Shown here one piece after another: positions 6,992 to 14,962 of a stretch of 15,310 bases of DNA. The DNA is from an uncultured Mucispirillum sp. (GTDB taxonomy: Bacteria > Chrysiogenota > Deferribacteres > Deferribacterales > Mucispirillaceae): NCBI GenBank assembly GCA_937890655.1, contig CALADT010000019.1, positions 1-15,310 of the forward strand, in the 5' to 3' direction. A program made the translations under genes and the position numbers. The notes below the pieces were generated by a model that saw only the letters and a list, made by a program, of their open reading frames with translations, had not been told where the DNA came from and made no database searches. Positions within the stretch are counted from its first letter, which is position 1. Each line of letters begins with the position of its first letter.

Positions 6992-9241
6992 TTGAGTAAA
7001 AATAATGATTTATCACAAATGGCATTAAATTACCACAGCATGAATGTTGCTGGAAAAATAGAAGTTATATCTACAAAACCTTGTGAAACACAGGAAGAAT
7101 TATCACTAGCATATACACCGGGAGTTGCAGTTCCTTGCCTTGCTATTGAAGAAAACCCTGATGATGCTTACAAATATACAGCAAAAGGTAACCTTGTTGC
7201 AGTAGTTACAAACGGCACAGCTGTTTTAGGGCTTGGAAATATTGGGGCAATGGCAGGTAAACCTGTTATGGAAGGAAAAGGGATACTTTTTAAAAAATTT
7301 GCAGATATTGATGTATTTGACATAGAATTAAACACTTTAGATACAGCAGAGATTATTAAAACTTGCCAACTTTTAGAACCTACTTTTGGTGGTATTAATT
7401 TAGAAGATATTAAAGCACCTGAGTGTTTTATTGTGGAAGATGAACTTAAAAAAACAATGAATATACCTGTTTTCCATGATGACCAACACGGAACAGCTAT
7501 TGTAGGTGGTGCTGCCTTAATAAACGCATTAAAAGTTGCAGGGAAAGAAATTGATAAAATAAAAGTAGTTATGAACGGTGCCGGTGCTTCAGGCCTTGCT
7601 ATTGCATCATTAATTGTTAATTTAGGTGTTAAAAAAGAAAACCTTATAATTTGCGATACAAATGGTGTTATTTATAAAGGCAGAGAAAAAGGCATGAACC
7701 CATATAAAGAAAAATTTGCCACAGAAAGCTCTGCAAGAACATTAGAAGAAGCAGCAAAAGATGCTGATGTTTTATATGGTTTATCTAAAAAAGGTGCATT
7801 CTCTAACGAAGTTATTAAAAATTTAGCTAAGAACCCTATTATATTTGCTATGGCTAACCCAGACCCTGAGATTACTCCTGAAGAAGTAAAAGCAATTAGG
7901 GATGATGCTATTATGGCAACAGGCAGAAGTGATTACCCTAACCAAATTAATAATGTTATGTGTTTCCCATTTATGTTTAGAGGTGCTTTAGATGTTCGCA
8001 CTACTATAATTAATGAAGAAATGAAAATGGCTGCAGCACATGCTATTGCAGAACTTGCACATACTGCTGTGCCTGATGTGGTTCGTAAAGCCTATAACGG
8101 TAAAGACTTTACTTTTGGTAAAGAATATATACTCCCTACCCCTTTTGACCCACGCCTTTTAACAAAAGTTAGTGCTGCTGTTGCTCGTGCTGCTATGGAT
8201 TCTGGCGTGGCTACAAAACCTATTAAAGATTTTGATGAATATATGATTTCTTTAGAATCACGTATGAACCCATCACTTAATATGATTAACTATGCTTTTA
8301 AAACTGCTAAAAAAAATAAAGGTAAAATAGGTTTTGCTTTTGCAGATAAGCCTTCTGTTTTATCAGCTGCTGCAAAAACAAAAGAGTTTAAAGTTGCCAC
8401 ACCTTGTTTAATTGGTAATACAGAAAAAATCAAAAACACTGCTAAAACTTTAAATATTGATATTTCTGATATGGTTATATATGACCCAGAAACATATAAA
8501 GATACTGATAAAATCATAAATAAACATTATGAAAGATATTGGAGAACAGGCCTTACAAAACAAAATGCAATAGATGACATTAAAGGAGGCCATTATAACA
8601 GGTTTGCTGCTGCTGTATTAATGAATGGTGATATTGACGCAATGGTGGGCTACTCTTTAAAACAATTAGATACAACTATTGCTGCTATTGCAGATATAAT
8701 TGATTTAAAAGAAGATTATTATACTGCCTCATCAGCTGTGCTTTTAGCTAACAGACAAAAAAGCCTTGTAATAGCAGACCCAACATTATATACATATGAA
8801 GATGAAGAATTTTTATCTGAAATAATATTGCAATCAGCAGATATATGTGAGGTATTAGATATAAAACCAAATATTGCAGTTATTTCTAACGGTAATTATG
8901 GTTTATCTCTTGATAGTGAAGAGATTGTAACAGCAATAGAACTTGCAAAACAAGCAAAACCAAAACTTAATATTGAGGGGGATATGGATTTTGAAACAGC
9001 ATTAAACCCTCTTGTAGCTAAAAACTATCCACTATCAAATAATAATGGCGATGCAAATACATTAATATTTAATAGTGCAGCTGCTGCCGATAGCGTTATT
9101 AAATCACTTACATTATTTGGTGGTTTTAAAATATGTGCTAAAACAATACAAGGCTTTAGCGAGCCTGTTCAAGTGGCAGAATCTTATGCTACTTCTGATG
9201 AAATCTTTCATCTTGCAATAATTGCAGCTGCTAGCATATAA
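6992..9241 (+). CDS. maeB: NADP-type malic enzyme with C-terminal phosphotransacetylase-like domain
   Basis: This enzyme oxidatively decarboxylates malate to pyruvate, linking the C4 acid pool to pyruvate and supplying NAD(P)H in the cytoplasm. The 749 residues match the large multidomain MaeB type (about 760). The malic N-terminal domain includes SLAYTPGVA (38-46, catalytic Tyr41) and MEGKGILFKKFADID (93-107, catalytic Lys96). EDIKAPECF and FHDDQHGTAI (161-170) give the metal-binding acidic residues. The Rossmann domain carries VVMNGAGASGLA (192-203). AMANPDPEITPEE lies at 286-298. The C-terminal part (about 435-749) is phosphotransacetylase-like; in known homologues this domain is regulatory rather than catalytic. 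Cofactor preference is by family analogy. The TTG start is set by GGAGG. It is divergent from motA and ends at a strong intrinsic terminator, so it is probably monocistronic. Confidence 0.95.
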   Translation: MSKNNDLSQMALNYHSMNVAGKIEVISTKPCETQEELSLAYTPGVAVPCLAIEENPDDAYKYTAKGNLVAVVTNGTAVLGLGNIGAMAGKPVMEGKGILFKKFADIDVFDIELNTLDTAEIIKTCQLLEPTFGGINLEDIKAPECFIVEDELKKTMNIPVFHDDQHGTAIVGGAALINALKVAGKEIDKIKVVMNGAGASGLAIASLIVNLGVKKENLIICDTNGVIYKGREKGMNPYKEKFATESSARTLEEAAKDADVLYGLSKKGAFSNEVIKNLAKNPIIFAMANPDPEITPEEVKAIRDDAIMATGRSDYPNQINNVMCFPFMFRGALDVRTTIINEEMKMAAAHAIAELAHTAVPDVVRKAYNGKDFTFGKEYILPTPFDPRLLTKVSAAVARAAMDSGVATKPIKDFDEYMISLESRMNPSLNMINYAFKTAKKNKGKIGFAFADKPSVLSAAAKTKEFKVATPCLIGNTEKIKNTAKTLNIDISDMVIYDPETYKDTDKIINKHYERYWRTGLTKQNAIDDIKGGHYNRFAAAVLMNGDIDAMVGYSLKQLDTTIAAIADIIDLKEDYYTASSAVLLANRQKSLVIADPTLYTYEDEEFLSEIILQSADICEVLDIKPNIAVISNGNYGLSLDSEEIVTAIELAKQAKPKLNIEGDMDFETALNPLVAKNYPLSNNNGDANTLIFNSAAAADSVIKSLTLFGGFKICAKTIQGFSEPVQVAESYATSDEIFHLAIIAAASI

Positions 9242-9265
9242 TTAATAAATTAATATATTCTTTTT

Positions 9266-9295
9266 AAGTGGTAGATTATTCTACCACTTTTTTTT
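9266..9295 (+). terminator. Intrinsic terminator after maeB
   Basis: A perfect 10-bp stem (AAGTGGTAGA / TCTACCACTT) with a TTAT loop is followed directly by a run of T residues, about 25 bp past the maeB stop. It is a textbook rho-independent terminator. Confidence 0.92.
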
Positions 9296-9371
9296 GCTTA
9301 AAATAATATAAAGATATTGAAGATTATATTAATATAATATTTAATGCTATTAATAATATGGAGAAAAATTT

Positions 9372-10343
9372 ATGAAAAATATTTTAATGATAGCAACAGG
9401 TGGCACTATTGCATGTGTTAAATCAGAAAATGGGCTAGTTCCTAATATTAAAGGGGAAGATATTATTAACCTTGTGCCTGAACTAAAAAATATATGTTCT
9501 ATTACAACTATGGAAATAATGAATATAGATAGTTCTAACCTATCCCCTAATAACTGGATTAAAATAATAGAAACTATTGAAAAATATTATAATGATTATG
9601 ACGGTTTTGTTATAACTCATGGAACAGATACTATGGCTTACACATCATCATACTTAAGTAATGCCATAGAAAATATTAATAAACCTATTATACTTACAGG
9701 CTCACAACTTTCCATAGAAGCAGAAAATACAGATGCTAAAGATAATATTTACCATTCATTTTTAACAGCTTGTAGCCATAAAGCAGGTGTATTTTTAGTA
9801 TTTAATGGTAATATTCATTGTGGTCATACTGTAAAAAAAGTATTTAGTGAAGATTTTGAAGGGTTTTGTTCCATTAATAATGAAAAAGCCGGAGTTATTA
9901 ATAATGGTAAAATAATATGGAATATTGAAAATAAAGTTACTAGTCAAGAGATAAGTTTTAATAAAAATATAAATGAGAATATTTTTATTATAAAAATGAT
10001 ACCATCATTAAAGCCAGATATTATAGATGTGCTTATAAATATGGGTTATAAGGGGATAATTATAGAAGGTTACGGTGCAGGTGGTGTGCCAACAGAAGAA
10101 TGTGAAAATAACTTTATACCTGCTATAAAAAAAGCAGTGGAGAACAATATTACAATAGTCTGTGCCACTCAATGTTTATATAATGGCGTTCATCTTGATA
10201 AATACCCTATGGGAATTATGGCTGATAAATACGGTGCAATATCTGCTAAAAACCAAACACTAGAATATACTCTTACAAAGTTAATGATAGGTTTAGGTAA
10301 TAATATGGATAAACCTTCATTAAAAAAATATATGGAAAAATAG
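9372..10343 (+). CDS. ansA: L-asparaginase, cytoplasmic (type I-like)
   Basis: The enzyme hydrolyses asparagine to aspartate and ammonia. The 323 residues start with MKNILMIATGGTIA, which carries the nucleophilic Thr12 of the first signature. The second signature, ITHGTDTM (81-88), supplies the Thr85-Asp86 pair. A lysine at 155 or 156 is the likely equivalent of the catalytic lysine. GYGAGGVP (233-240) is typical of the C-terminal domain. No signal peptide is present, so the protein should be cytoplasmic, as in the type I enzymes; the symbol ansA rests on this and not on a search. GGAG lies eight bases before the ATG. It starts about 75 bp after the maeB terminator, so it needs its own promoter; a TATAAT at 9333-9338 is a possible -10 without a clear -35. 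Aspartate made here could feed DapA's substrate or C4 metabolism, but that is inference. Confidence 0.93.
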   Translation: MKNILMIATGGTIACVKSENGLVPNIKGEDIINLVPELKNICSITTMEIMNIDSSNLSPNNWIKIIETIEKYYNDYDGFVITHGTDTMAYTSSYLSNAIENINKPIILTGSQLSIEAENTDAKDNIYHSFLTACSHKAGVFLVFNGNIHCGHTVKKVFSEDFEGFCSINNEKAGVINNGKIIWNIENKVTSQEISFNKNINENIFIIKMIPSLKPDIIDVLINMGYKGIIIEGYGAGGVPTEECENNFIPAIKKAVENNITIVCATQCLYNGVHLDKYPMGIMADKYGAISAKNQTLEYTLTKLMIGLGNNMDKPSLKKYMEK

Positions 10344-10350
10344 ATAATTA

Positions 10351-10386
10351 AAACTATACATAATATTTTATTATTATGTATAGTTT
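10351..10386. terminator. Two-way terminator hairpin between convergent genes
   Basis: A perfect 15-bp inverted repeat (AAACTATACATAATA / TATTATGTATAGTTT) with a 6-base loop sits 8 bp past the asparaginase stop and about 15 bp past the stop of the convergent lipoprotein gene. T-rich sequence follows on either side. It probably ends transcription from both directions. The stem is AT-rich, so its strength is uncertain. Confidence 0.75.
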
Positions 10387-10400
10387 ATTTATATCTTCAT

Positions 10401-11645
10401 CTATTTTTTTAAGTTATCAAAATAGTAATATATTACATTATCTTCAATTCGTCTATACATTACTGCATCTTCATTATTTTTTATAGGGGAAGAAAATTTA
10501 CCACATTTTTTTCCACCACAATAAAAATCCCCATAATTTAATACTATATTTTTACTACTACAATTCTTTGGTATGGAAGATATTTTTTCTTCCTTAAAAT
10601 TTGTTTGTTTATATATACTTCCACTAAATGATTTGTAATATAATATATTATTTTTTCTACATGCTTTTGGTAAAGAATATGACATGGATAAAAAACGCTG
10701 CCATAATGTTTCTAAATAATAGATTTGTATATTGGATTTATCTAAATTAATAAATGATGTAGATGTTGCTGCAAAATCATTGGATTTAGGTAAATCATGG
10801 TATTTTTCAATATCTGTAATTAATGTATTACCACATATGGCTGATACACTATGATTACTTAACCTACAATCTTTTTCATCACTTATTTTTACTGTATTAT
10901 TATCTAGCACAAAAAACTTTTTATTATCTTCTAAGATACCATAAAACATGCCTTCTTGATGATGTATTTTTGTATAACCTGAAGGCAACTGCCCTGCTAT
11001 AACAAATGATTTTAATTTATCATTATAAACAAGTAAATAATTGTTTTGCTGTAAAAGTGCCGGTTTCTTATCTATATAACCTGCTGAAATAATATTTATT
11101 CCTGTATCACCTTTATATAAAATATCGCCATTATATGAATTTCTTAATACTGCGTTACTACCAACCCACTCTATTATATAATTTGGCACAAGCTCCACAA
11201 ACCCATTTAAAAGCCTTTTATATCTTCCAACACTTGCACATTCTGACGCAGAAAAAACTTCCACATTACTACCATTATATAATATTACTTCATACCCATA
11301 TACTCGTATATTACTATATTTTTCTTTTAATAAAAGCCCAGAACAATAAGGCATTGTAAAACCTATCTCATTTTCCTTTAATACACTTATTATATTTTTT
11401 CCTGCTGCAAAAGATATAACATTACTATCTGTATACACTTTTTGGTATGATTTACTAAAACTAACAAGAGAATTACGAATCATTATTGATTGTGGAATGG
11501 ATTTTTCAAAATCTTTAGGGTGAGATGATTTAGTTTCCACAGGTTTTACTGACTGCATAAGTGGAATATTAGTTATAATCTCTGTTTTTGTGGCACAGCT
11601 TACTATTAAAACATTAATGAATATAACTAATATTACTTTATACAT
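10401..11645 (-). CDS. Putative lipoprotein of unknown function
   Basis: I do not recognise this 414-residue protein. It begins with a short hydrophobic signal, MYKVILVIFINVLIVSC, whose IVSC (14-17) is a good lipobox, so it should be lipid-modified at Cys17 and attached to a membrane of the envelope. The rest is rich in short beta-strand-like stretches with Tyr, Asn and Ser and contains several cysteines (for example ECASVG, KACRKN, KNCSSKN and the CGGKKCGK cluster near residue 375). Repeating strand-rich blocks could form a propeller-like fold, but that is a guess. AAGGTGG precedes the ATG. It lies 31 bp after outer membrane protein copy A on the same strand and is probably the last gene of that operon, ending at the two-way hairpin. 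It shows no similarity I can see to the other lipoproteins nearby. Confidence 0.75.
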   Translation of the reverse strand: MYKVILVIFINVLIVSCATKTEIITNIPLMQSVKPVETKSSHPKDFEKSIPQSIMIRNSLVSFSKSYQKVYTDSNVISFAAGKNIISVLKENEIGFTMPYCSGLLLKEKYSNIRVYGYEVILYNGSNVEVFSASECASVGRYKRLLNGFVELVPNYIIEWVGSNAVLRNSYNGDILYKGDTGINIISAGYIDKKPALLQQNNYLLVYNDKLKSFVIAGQLPSGYTKIHHQEGMFYGILEDNKKFFVLDNNTVKISDEKDCRLSNHSVSAICGNTLITDIEKYHDLPKSNDFAATSTSFINLDKSNIQIYYLETLWQRFLSMSYSLPKACRKNNILYYKSFSGSIYKQTNFKEEKISSIPKNCSSKNIVLNYGDFYCGGKKCGKFSSPIKNNEDAVMYRRIEDNVIYYYFDNLKK

Positions 11646-11676
11646 GAATAAACCACCTTAAAAATGGGGTTTTATA

Positions 11677-12828
11677 TTATTTTAATATTTTATTATTAGG
11701 TTCTTTACGCAGTTGGTCCCAACCTAGCACGATTTCTAATACATGACGGCTATCAGGATACTGCCCTGCATATGCTCCTAATTCTTCTGTATAATAAGCA
11801 TAGTTAATTCTTAATGCCCATACATTTACACCTGCTCCTGCTGTCCAGTAGCCTTGATGAAGGCCTGTGCGTAAAAATATTCTGTTCCAAAAACCTATTT
11901 CTGCACCTATATTTACACGTTTACCAAAGGATTTATCTTTACCGTTCATAAATATTAAGTCATTAAAATCTATTACTATATTTGATGATATAAAGTTCCA
12001 ATTAGGAGATATGGCTAAACTTAAATTTAATGTTGGATTTATTTCATCTAAACCTGATGAAAATGATGTATAACCAAAATCATTAAACGATAAACCTACT
12101 CTTGCATTTAATTCTTTTCTTAACCATGGAAGTTCATACATTATACCTACGCTACCTAATATGCCCCAACCGGTATTATTTAACATATTAGATAATAGTT
12201 CGTTGGTATTTAGGCTTGCAAGCTCTATGGCCGTAAAGCTACCTGTATAACCCATTCTATAAAATCCTAATACACTTACTCCAAAATGTAGAGATTTATC
12301 TTCTAAAAAAGAATGGGCATACGTAAATATGCCACCTGCATCTGCATGGACTTTTACACCAATAGTTGGCATTACCCTATTATATGTTAATAAGTTTACA
12401 TTACTATTAAAAAATAAACCAAATGACCAATTTTTATAAGTAAAAGCTGGAAACATACTTACTGGGTTTAAGTTATTATATTGACCCATCATTCCGTCTA
12501 ATGTTTGGATTAAAGCTTCTTGAGTTAAACCCCCTGATGTAAAGACATTTAATAAATTTTGACCATTATTTACTATATTGCTGTTGGCTCCTATGGTTAA
12601 TGGTATCAAATCAAAATTCCAATGACTTTTATTCATAGCTAGCCCTGCTGGGTTATAAAAACCGGCATACTTATCATCACTTACACCAAAAAAGGCATTA
12701 CCCATTCCCATTGCTCTAACACTTGTCATCATTCGTGGGTATTCTCGTGAAAATACTGATTTTTGGGCGTATGTTTCTGTATATAATAATAATGAAATTA
12801 TAAATATTAATAATGGTCTTAGTTTCAT
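11677..12828 (-). CDS. Outer membrane beta-barrel-like protein, copy A
   Basis: This 383-residue protein has a clear signal peptide (about 1-22, ending near TYAQ). The mature N terminus carries SVRAMGMGNAFFGVSDDKYAGFYNPAGLA (37-64 region), a signature I associate with PorV/FadL-like outer membrane proteins. The remainder shows alternating Gly, aromatic and polar residues typical of beta-barrel strands, ending near HVLEIVLGWDQ. Function is unknown: a transport or secretion-linked barrel is possible. A GAGG Shine-Dalgarno sequence precedes the ATG. It follows its lipoprotein partner gene by 15 bp. Up to residue 372 it matches copy B except for residue 5 (Pro here, Leu there); only the last ten residues (RKEPNNKILK) differ from the four in copy B. 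Confidence 0.85.
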   Translation of the reverse strand: MKLRPLLIFIISLLLYTETYAQKSVFSREYPRMMTSVRAMGMGNAFFGVSDDKYAGFYNPAGLAMNKSHWNFDLIPLTIGANSNIVNNGQNLLNVFTSGGLTQEALIQTLDGMMGQYNNLNPVSMFPAFTYKNWSFGLFFNSNVNLLTYNRVMPTIGVKVHADAGGIFTYAHSFLEDKSLHFGVSVLGFYRMGYTGSFTAIELASLNTNELLSNMLNNTGWGILGSVGIMYELPWLRKELNARVGLSFNDFGYTSFSSGLDEINPTLNLSLAISPNWNFISSNIVIDFNDLIFMNGKDKSFGKRVNIGAEIGFWNRIFLRTGLHQGYWTAGAGVNVWALRINYAYYTEELGAYAGQYPDSRHVLEIVLGWDQLRKEPNNKILK

Positions 12829-12845
12829 AAAAACCTCATGTTATT
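11713..12845. repeat. 1133-bp near-identical repeat, unit A
   Basis: This segment matches 13830-14962 at every base except two (12815 and 12833, against 14932 and 14950), by direct reading along its length. It begins in the third-last to tenth-last codons of the barrel gene and ends just past the stop of the gene before it. It thus covers almost exactly one barrel gene with its ribosome binding site. Confidence 0.97.
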
Positions 12846-13725
12846 ATGGTATAGGTGGTATTGGTGGCAATGGTGGAACAGGTAAATTAGGTATTTTTAA
12901 ACCAAATTCAGTTTCAATATAATTTATCAAACTTTCTTCTGTTATTCTATTTGTTTTAGGGTCTCTTAACTTTTTAGCTAACCCCCCTATTACACTACCA
13001 AAATCACTTTGCCCCATTAAACTGCCTATTTCATTAGCTCCATCTTCCCCTAAGGTTAATGAATTATTTAAACTTTCTAAAAAAGTATGCTCTTGGCTTA
13101 AATAAGAAGTGAGGCTTTGTCCTGCTATTTCTGGAACAATATTATCTGATAATTCCTTAAAACCTACTTCGCTTAATTCTAAAACACTTGCTCCACCACC
13201 ACTGGTATTTAGCATCATGGAGCTCATATTTATAACAGTTCCCATTATACCTGTTAGGCCACATATACTTTTTAAATTAGAAGATAATTGACCGTTAATA
13301 GCTTTAAGTTCCTGTGTTCTATTATCGCATATATAAACCGCTTTATTATATTGAGATTGTAAAAATTTAGATTTGTTCATATCAATAGTTTTAATACCCA
13401 TTAAGGCACCGGCTGTCATATAAATATCACTGCCACCTGTTGTTAAAATACTATCCATTCCCCTAACAATATCAAAACCACTACAGTTTAATAGTGAGCT
13501 AACATAAACATATATTTCTTCATCATTTAATTTTCTACCGGAATACATTAAAGATTCATATGTTGAAATAACATCTGCACACTTTCCAGAAATAAAGTCA
13601 AAATCAAGTTGGTCTTGTTTTACTTCTTCTGAAGTTTTGCTTTCTGCAGATGAATATACACTTTCCCCACAACCATAAAACAAAAGCAGGGATAAAGATA
13701 GCAACGATAATAACAGTTTTTGAAT
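12844..13725 (-). CDS. Putative lipoprotein with proline-rich tail, possible ATT start
   Basis: I do not recognise a family. From the ATT at 13725 the protein has 293 residues. A short signal MQKLLLSLLSLSLLLFYGC ends in a relaxed lipobox with Cys19. A mainly helical, polar body has several cysteines and a Gly/Ser-rich middle, and the end is a proline-rich tail (NLPVPPLPPIPPIP). It is homologous to the partial gene at 14958-15310. The start is unusual. No ATG or GTG fits, GGAGG lies five bases before the ATT, and a predicted promoter puts the transcript start near 13750. An in-frame TTG at 13749 (301 residues) would lie at the very 5' end with no Shine-Dalgarno sequence and would place GGAGG inside the coding region. 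It precedes barrel copy A by 15 bp and is probably cotranscribed with it. Confidence 0.75.
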   Translation of the reverse strand: MQKLLLSLLSLSLLLFYGCGESVYSSAESKTSEEVKQDQLDFDFISGKCADVISTYESLMYSGRKLNDEEIYVYVSSLLNCSGFDIVRGMDSILTTGGSDIYMTAGALMGIKTIDMNKSKFLQSQYNKAVYICDNRTQELKAINGQLSSNLKSICGLTGIMGTVINMSSMMLNTSGGGASVLELSEVGFKELSDNIVPEIAGQSLTSYLSQEHTFLESLNNSLTLGEDGANEIGSLMGQSDFGSVIGGLAKKLRDPKTNRITEESLINYIETEFGLKIPNLPVPPLPPIPPIP

Positions 13726-13730
13726 TAATG

Positions 13731-13735
13731 CCTCC
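13731..13735 (-). promoter_or_regulatory. Strong Shine-Dalgarno site pointing to an ATT start
   Basis: GGAGG on the minus strand is followed by CATTA and then ATT CAA AAA CTG. The only codon at normal spacing in the lipoprotein frame is the ATT at 13725; the next candidate, CTG at 13716, is 14 bases away and would drop the Lys of the signal peptide. Confidence 0.6.
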
Positions 13736-13756
13736 AATATAAAGTGCAATTATTTT

Positions 13757-13785
13757 ATAATAAGCAATTTATAAGCCAAAATCAA
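13757..13785 (-). promoter_or_regulatory. Predicted promoter of the lipoprotein/barrel copy A operon
   Basis: TTGATT (13785-13780) and TATTAT (13762-13757) on the minus strand are exactly 17 bases apart, with four and five of six consensus matches. The expected transcript start is near 13750, giving a leader of about 25 bases that contains GGAGG. It lies in the 60-bp gap after barrel copy B. Confidence 0.55.
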
Positions 13786-13811
13786 GAATATTTATAAAAA
13801 ATAGCATTATT

Positions 13812-14945
13812 TTAGTTTTTCTTATTTAATTGGTCCCAACCTAGCACGATTTCTAATACATGACGGCTATCAGGATACTGCCCTGCATATGCTCCTAATT
13901 CTTCTGTATAATAAGCATAGTTAATTCTTAATGCCCATACATTTACACCTGCTCCTGCTGTCCAGTAGCCTTGATGAAGGCCTGTGCGTAAAAATATTCT
14001 GTTCCAAAAACCTATTTCTGCACCTATATTTACACGTTTACCAAAGGATTTATCTTTACCGTTCATAAATATTAAGTCATTAAAATCTATTACTATATTT
14101 GATGATATAAAGTTCCAATTAGGAGATATGGCTAAACTTAAATTTAATGTTGGATTTATTTCATCTAAACCTGATGAAAATGATGTATAACCAAAATCAT
14201 TAAACGATAAACCTACTCTTGCATTTAATTCTTTTCTTAACCATGGAAGTTCATACATTATACCTACGCTACCTAATATGCCCCAACCGGTATTATTTAA
14301 CATATTAGATAATAGTTCGTTGGTATTTAGGCTTGCAAGCTCTATGGCCGTAAAGCTACCTGTATAACCCATTCTATAAAATCCTAATACACTTACTCCA
14401 AAATGTAGAGATTTATCTTCTAAAAAAGAATGGGCATACGTAAATATGCCACCTGCATCTGCATGGACTTTTACACCAATAGTTGGCATTACCCTATTAT
14501 ATGTTAATAAGTTTACATTACTATTAAAAAATAAACCAAATGACCAATTTTTATAAGTAAAAGCTGGAAACATACTTACTGGGTTTAAGTTATTATATTG
14601 ACCCATCATTCCGTCTAATGTTTGGATTAAAGCTTCTTGAGTTAAACCCCCTGATGTAAAGACATTTAATAAATTTTGACCATTATTTACTATATTGCTG
14701 TTGGCTCCTATGGTTAATGGTATCAAATCAAAATTCCAATGACTTTTATTCATAGCTAGCCCTGCTGGGTTATAAAAACCGGCATACTTATCATCACTTA
14801 CACCAAAAAAGGCATTACCCATTCCCATTGCTCTAACACTTGTCATCATTCGTGGGTATTCTCGTGAAAATACTGATTTTTGGGCGTATGTTTCTGTATA
14901 TAATAATAATGAAATTATAAATATTAATAATAGTCTTAGTTTCAT
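13812..14945 (-). CDS. Outer membrane beta-barrel-like protein, copy B
   Basis: This is a 377-residue duplicate of the barrel-like protein at 11677-12828, with the same signal peptide, the same MGMGNAFFGVSDD...FYNPAGLA signature and the same strand-rich body. It differs at residue 5 (Leu instead of Pro) and in the C-terminal tail, which is NKKN after GWDQL. The GAGG Shine-Dalgarno sequence lies inside the repeated segment. It follows a lipoprotein-like gene by 12 bp, mirroring the arrangement of copy A. No clear terminator was found in the gap after it. With almost no sequence differences the two proteins should have the same function; which is expressed cannot be told. Confidence 0.85.
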   Translation of the reverse strand: MKLRLLLIFIISLLLYTETYAQKSVFSREYPRMMTSVRAMGMGNAFFGVSDDKYAGFYNPAGLAMNKSHWNFDLIPLTIGANSNIVNNGQNLLNVFTSGGLTQEALIQTLDGMMGQYNNLNPVSMFPAFTYKNWSFGLFFNSNVNLLTYNRVMPTIGVKVHADAGGIFTYAHSFLEDKSLHFGVSVLGFYRMGYTGSFTAIELASLNTNELLSNMLNNTGWGILGSVGIMYELPWLRKELNARVGLSFNDFGYTSFSSGLDEINPTLNLSLAISPNWNFISSNIVIDFNDLIFMNGKDKSFGKRVNIGAEIGFWNRIFLRTGLHQGYWTAGAGVNVWALRINYAYYTEELGAYAGQYPDSRHVLEIVLGWDQLNKKN

Positions 14946-14962
14946 AAAAGCCTCATGTTATT
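13830..14962. repeat. 1133-bp near-identical repeat, unit B
   Basis: Direct repeat of 11713-12845 at an offset of 2117 bp with two mismatches. Sequence on both sides diverges at once: the gene tail on one side and the preceding gene's coding end on the other. The tract is confined to the barrel gene and its immediate leader. Confidence 0.97.

Noticed and set aside
11867..12073. 68-codon plus-strand frame, repeated identically at 13984-14190
   Set aside because: It is antisense to the barrel genes and is duplicated only because those genes are; no ribosome binding site or family resemblance.
13737..13749. TTG at 13749 (or 13737) as start of the lipoprotein
   Set aside because: The first would be at the predicted transcript end without a Shine-Dalgarno sequence, the second overlaps GGAGG itself; kept only as an alternative.
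11677..14962. Insertion sequence or transposon as cause of the 1133-bp repeat
   Set aside because: No transposase, terminal inverted repeats or target-site duplication is visible at the boundaries; the repeat matches a single host-type gene.
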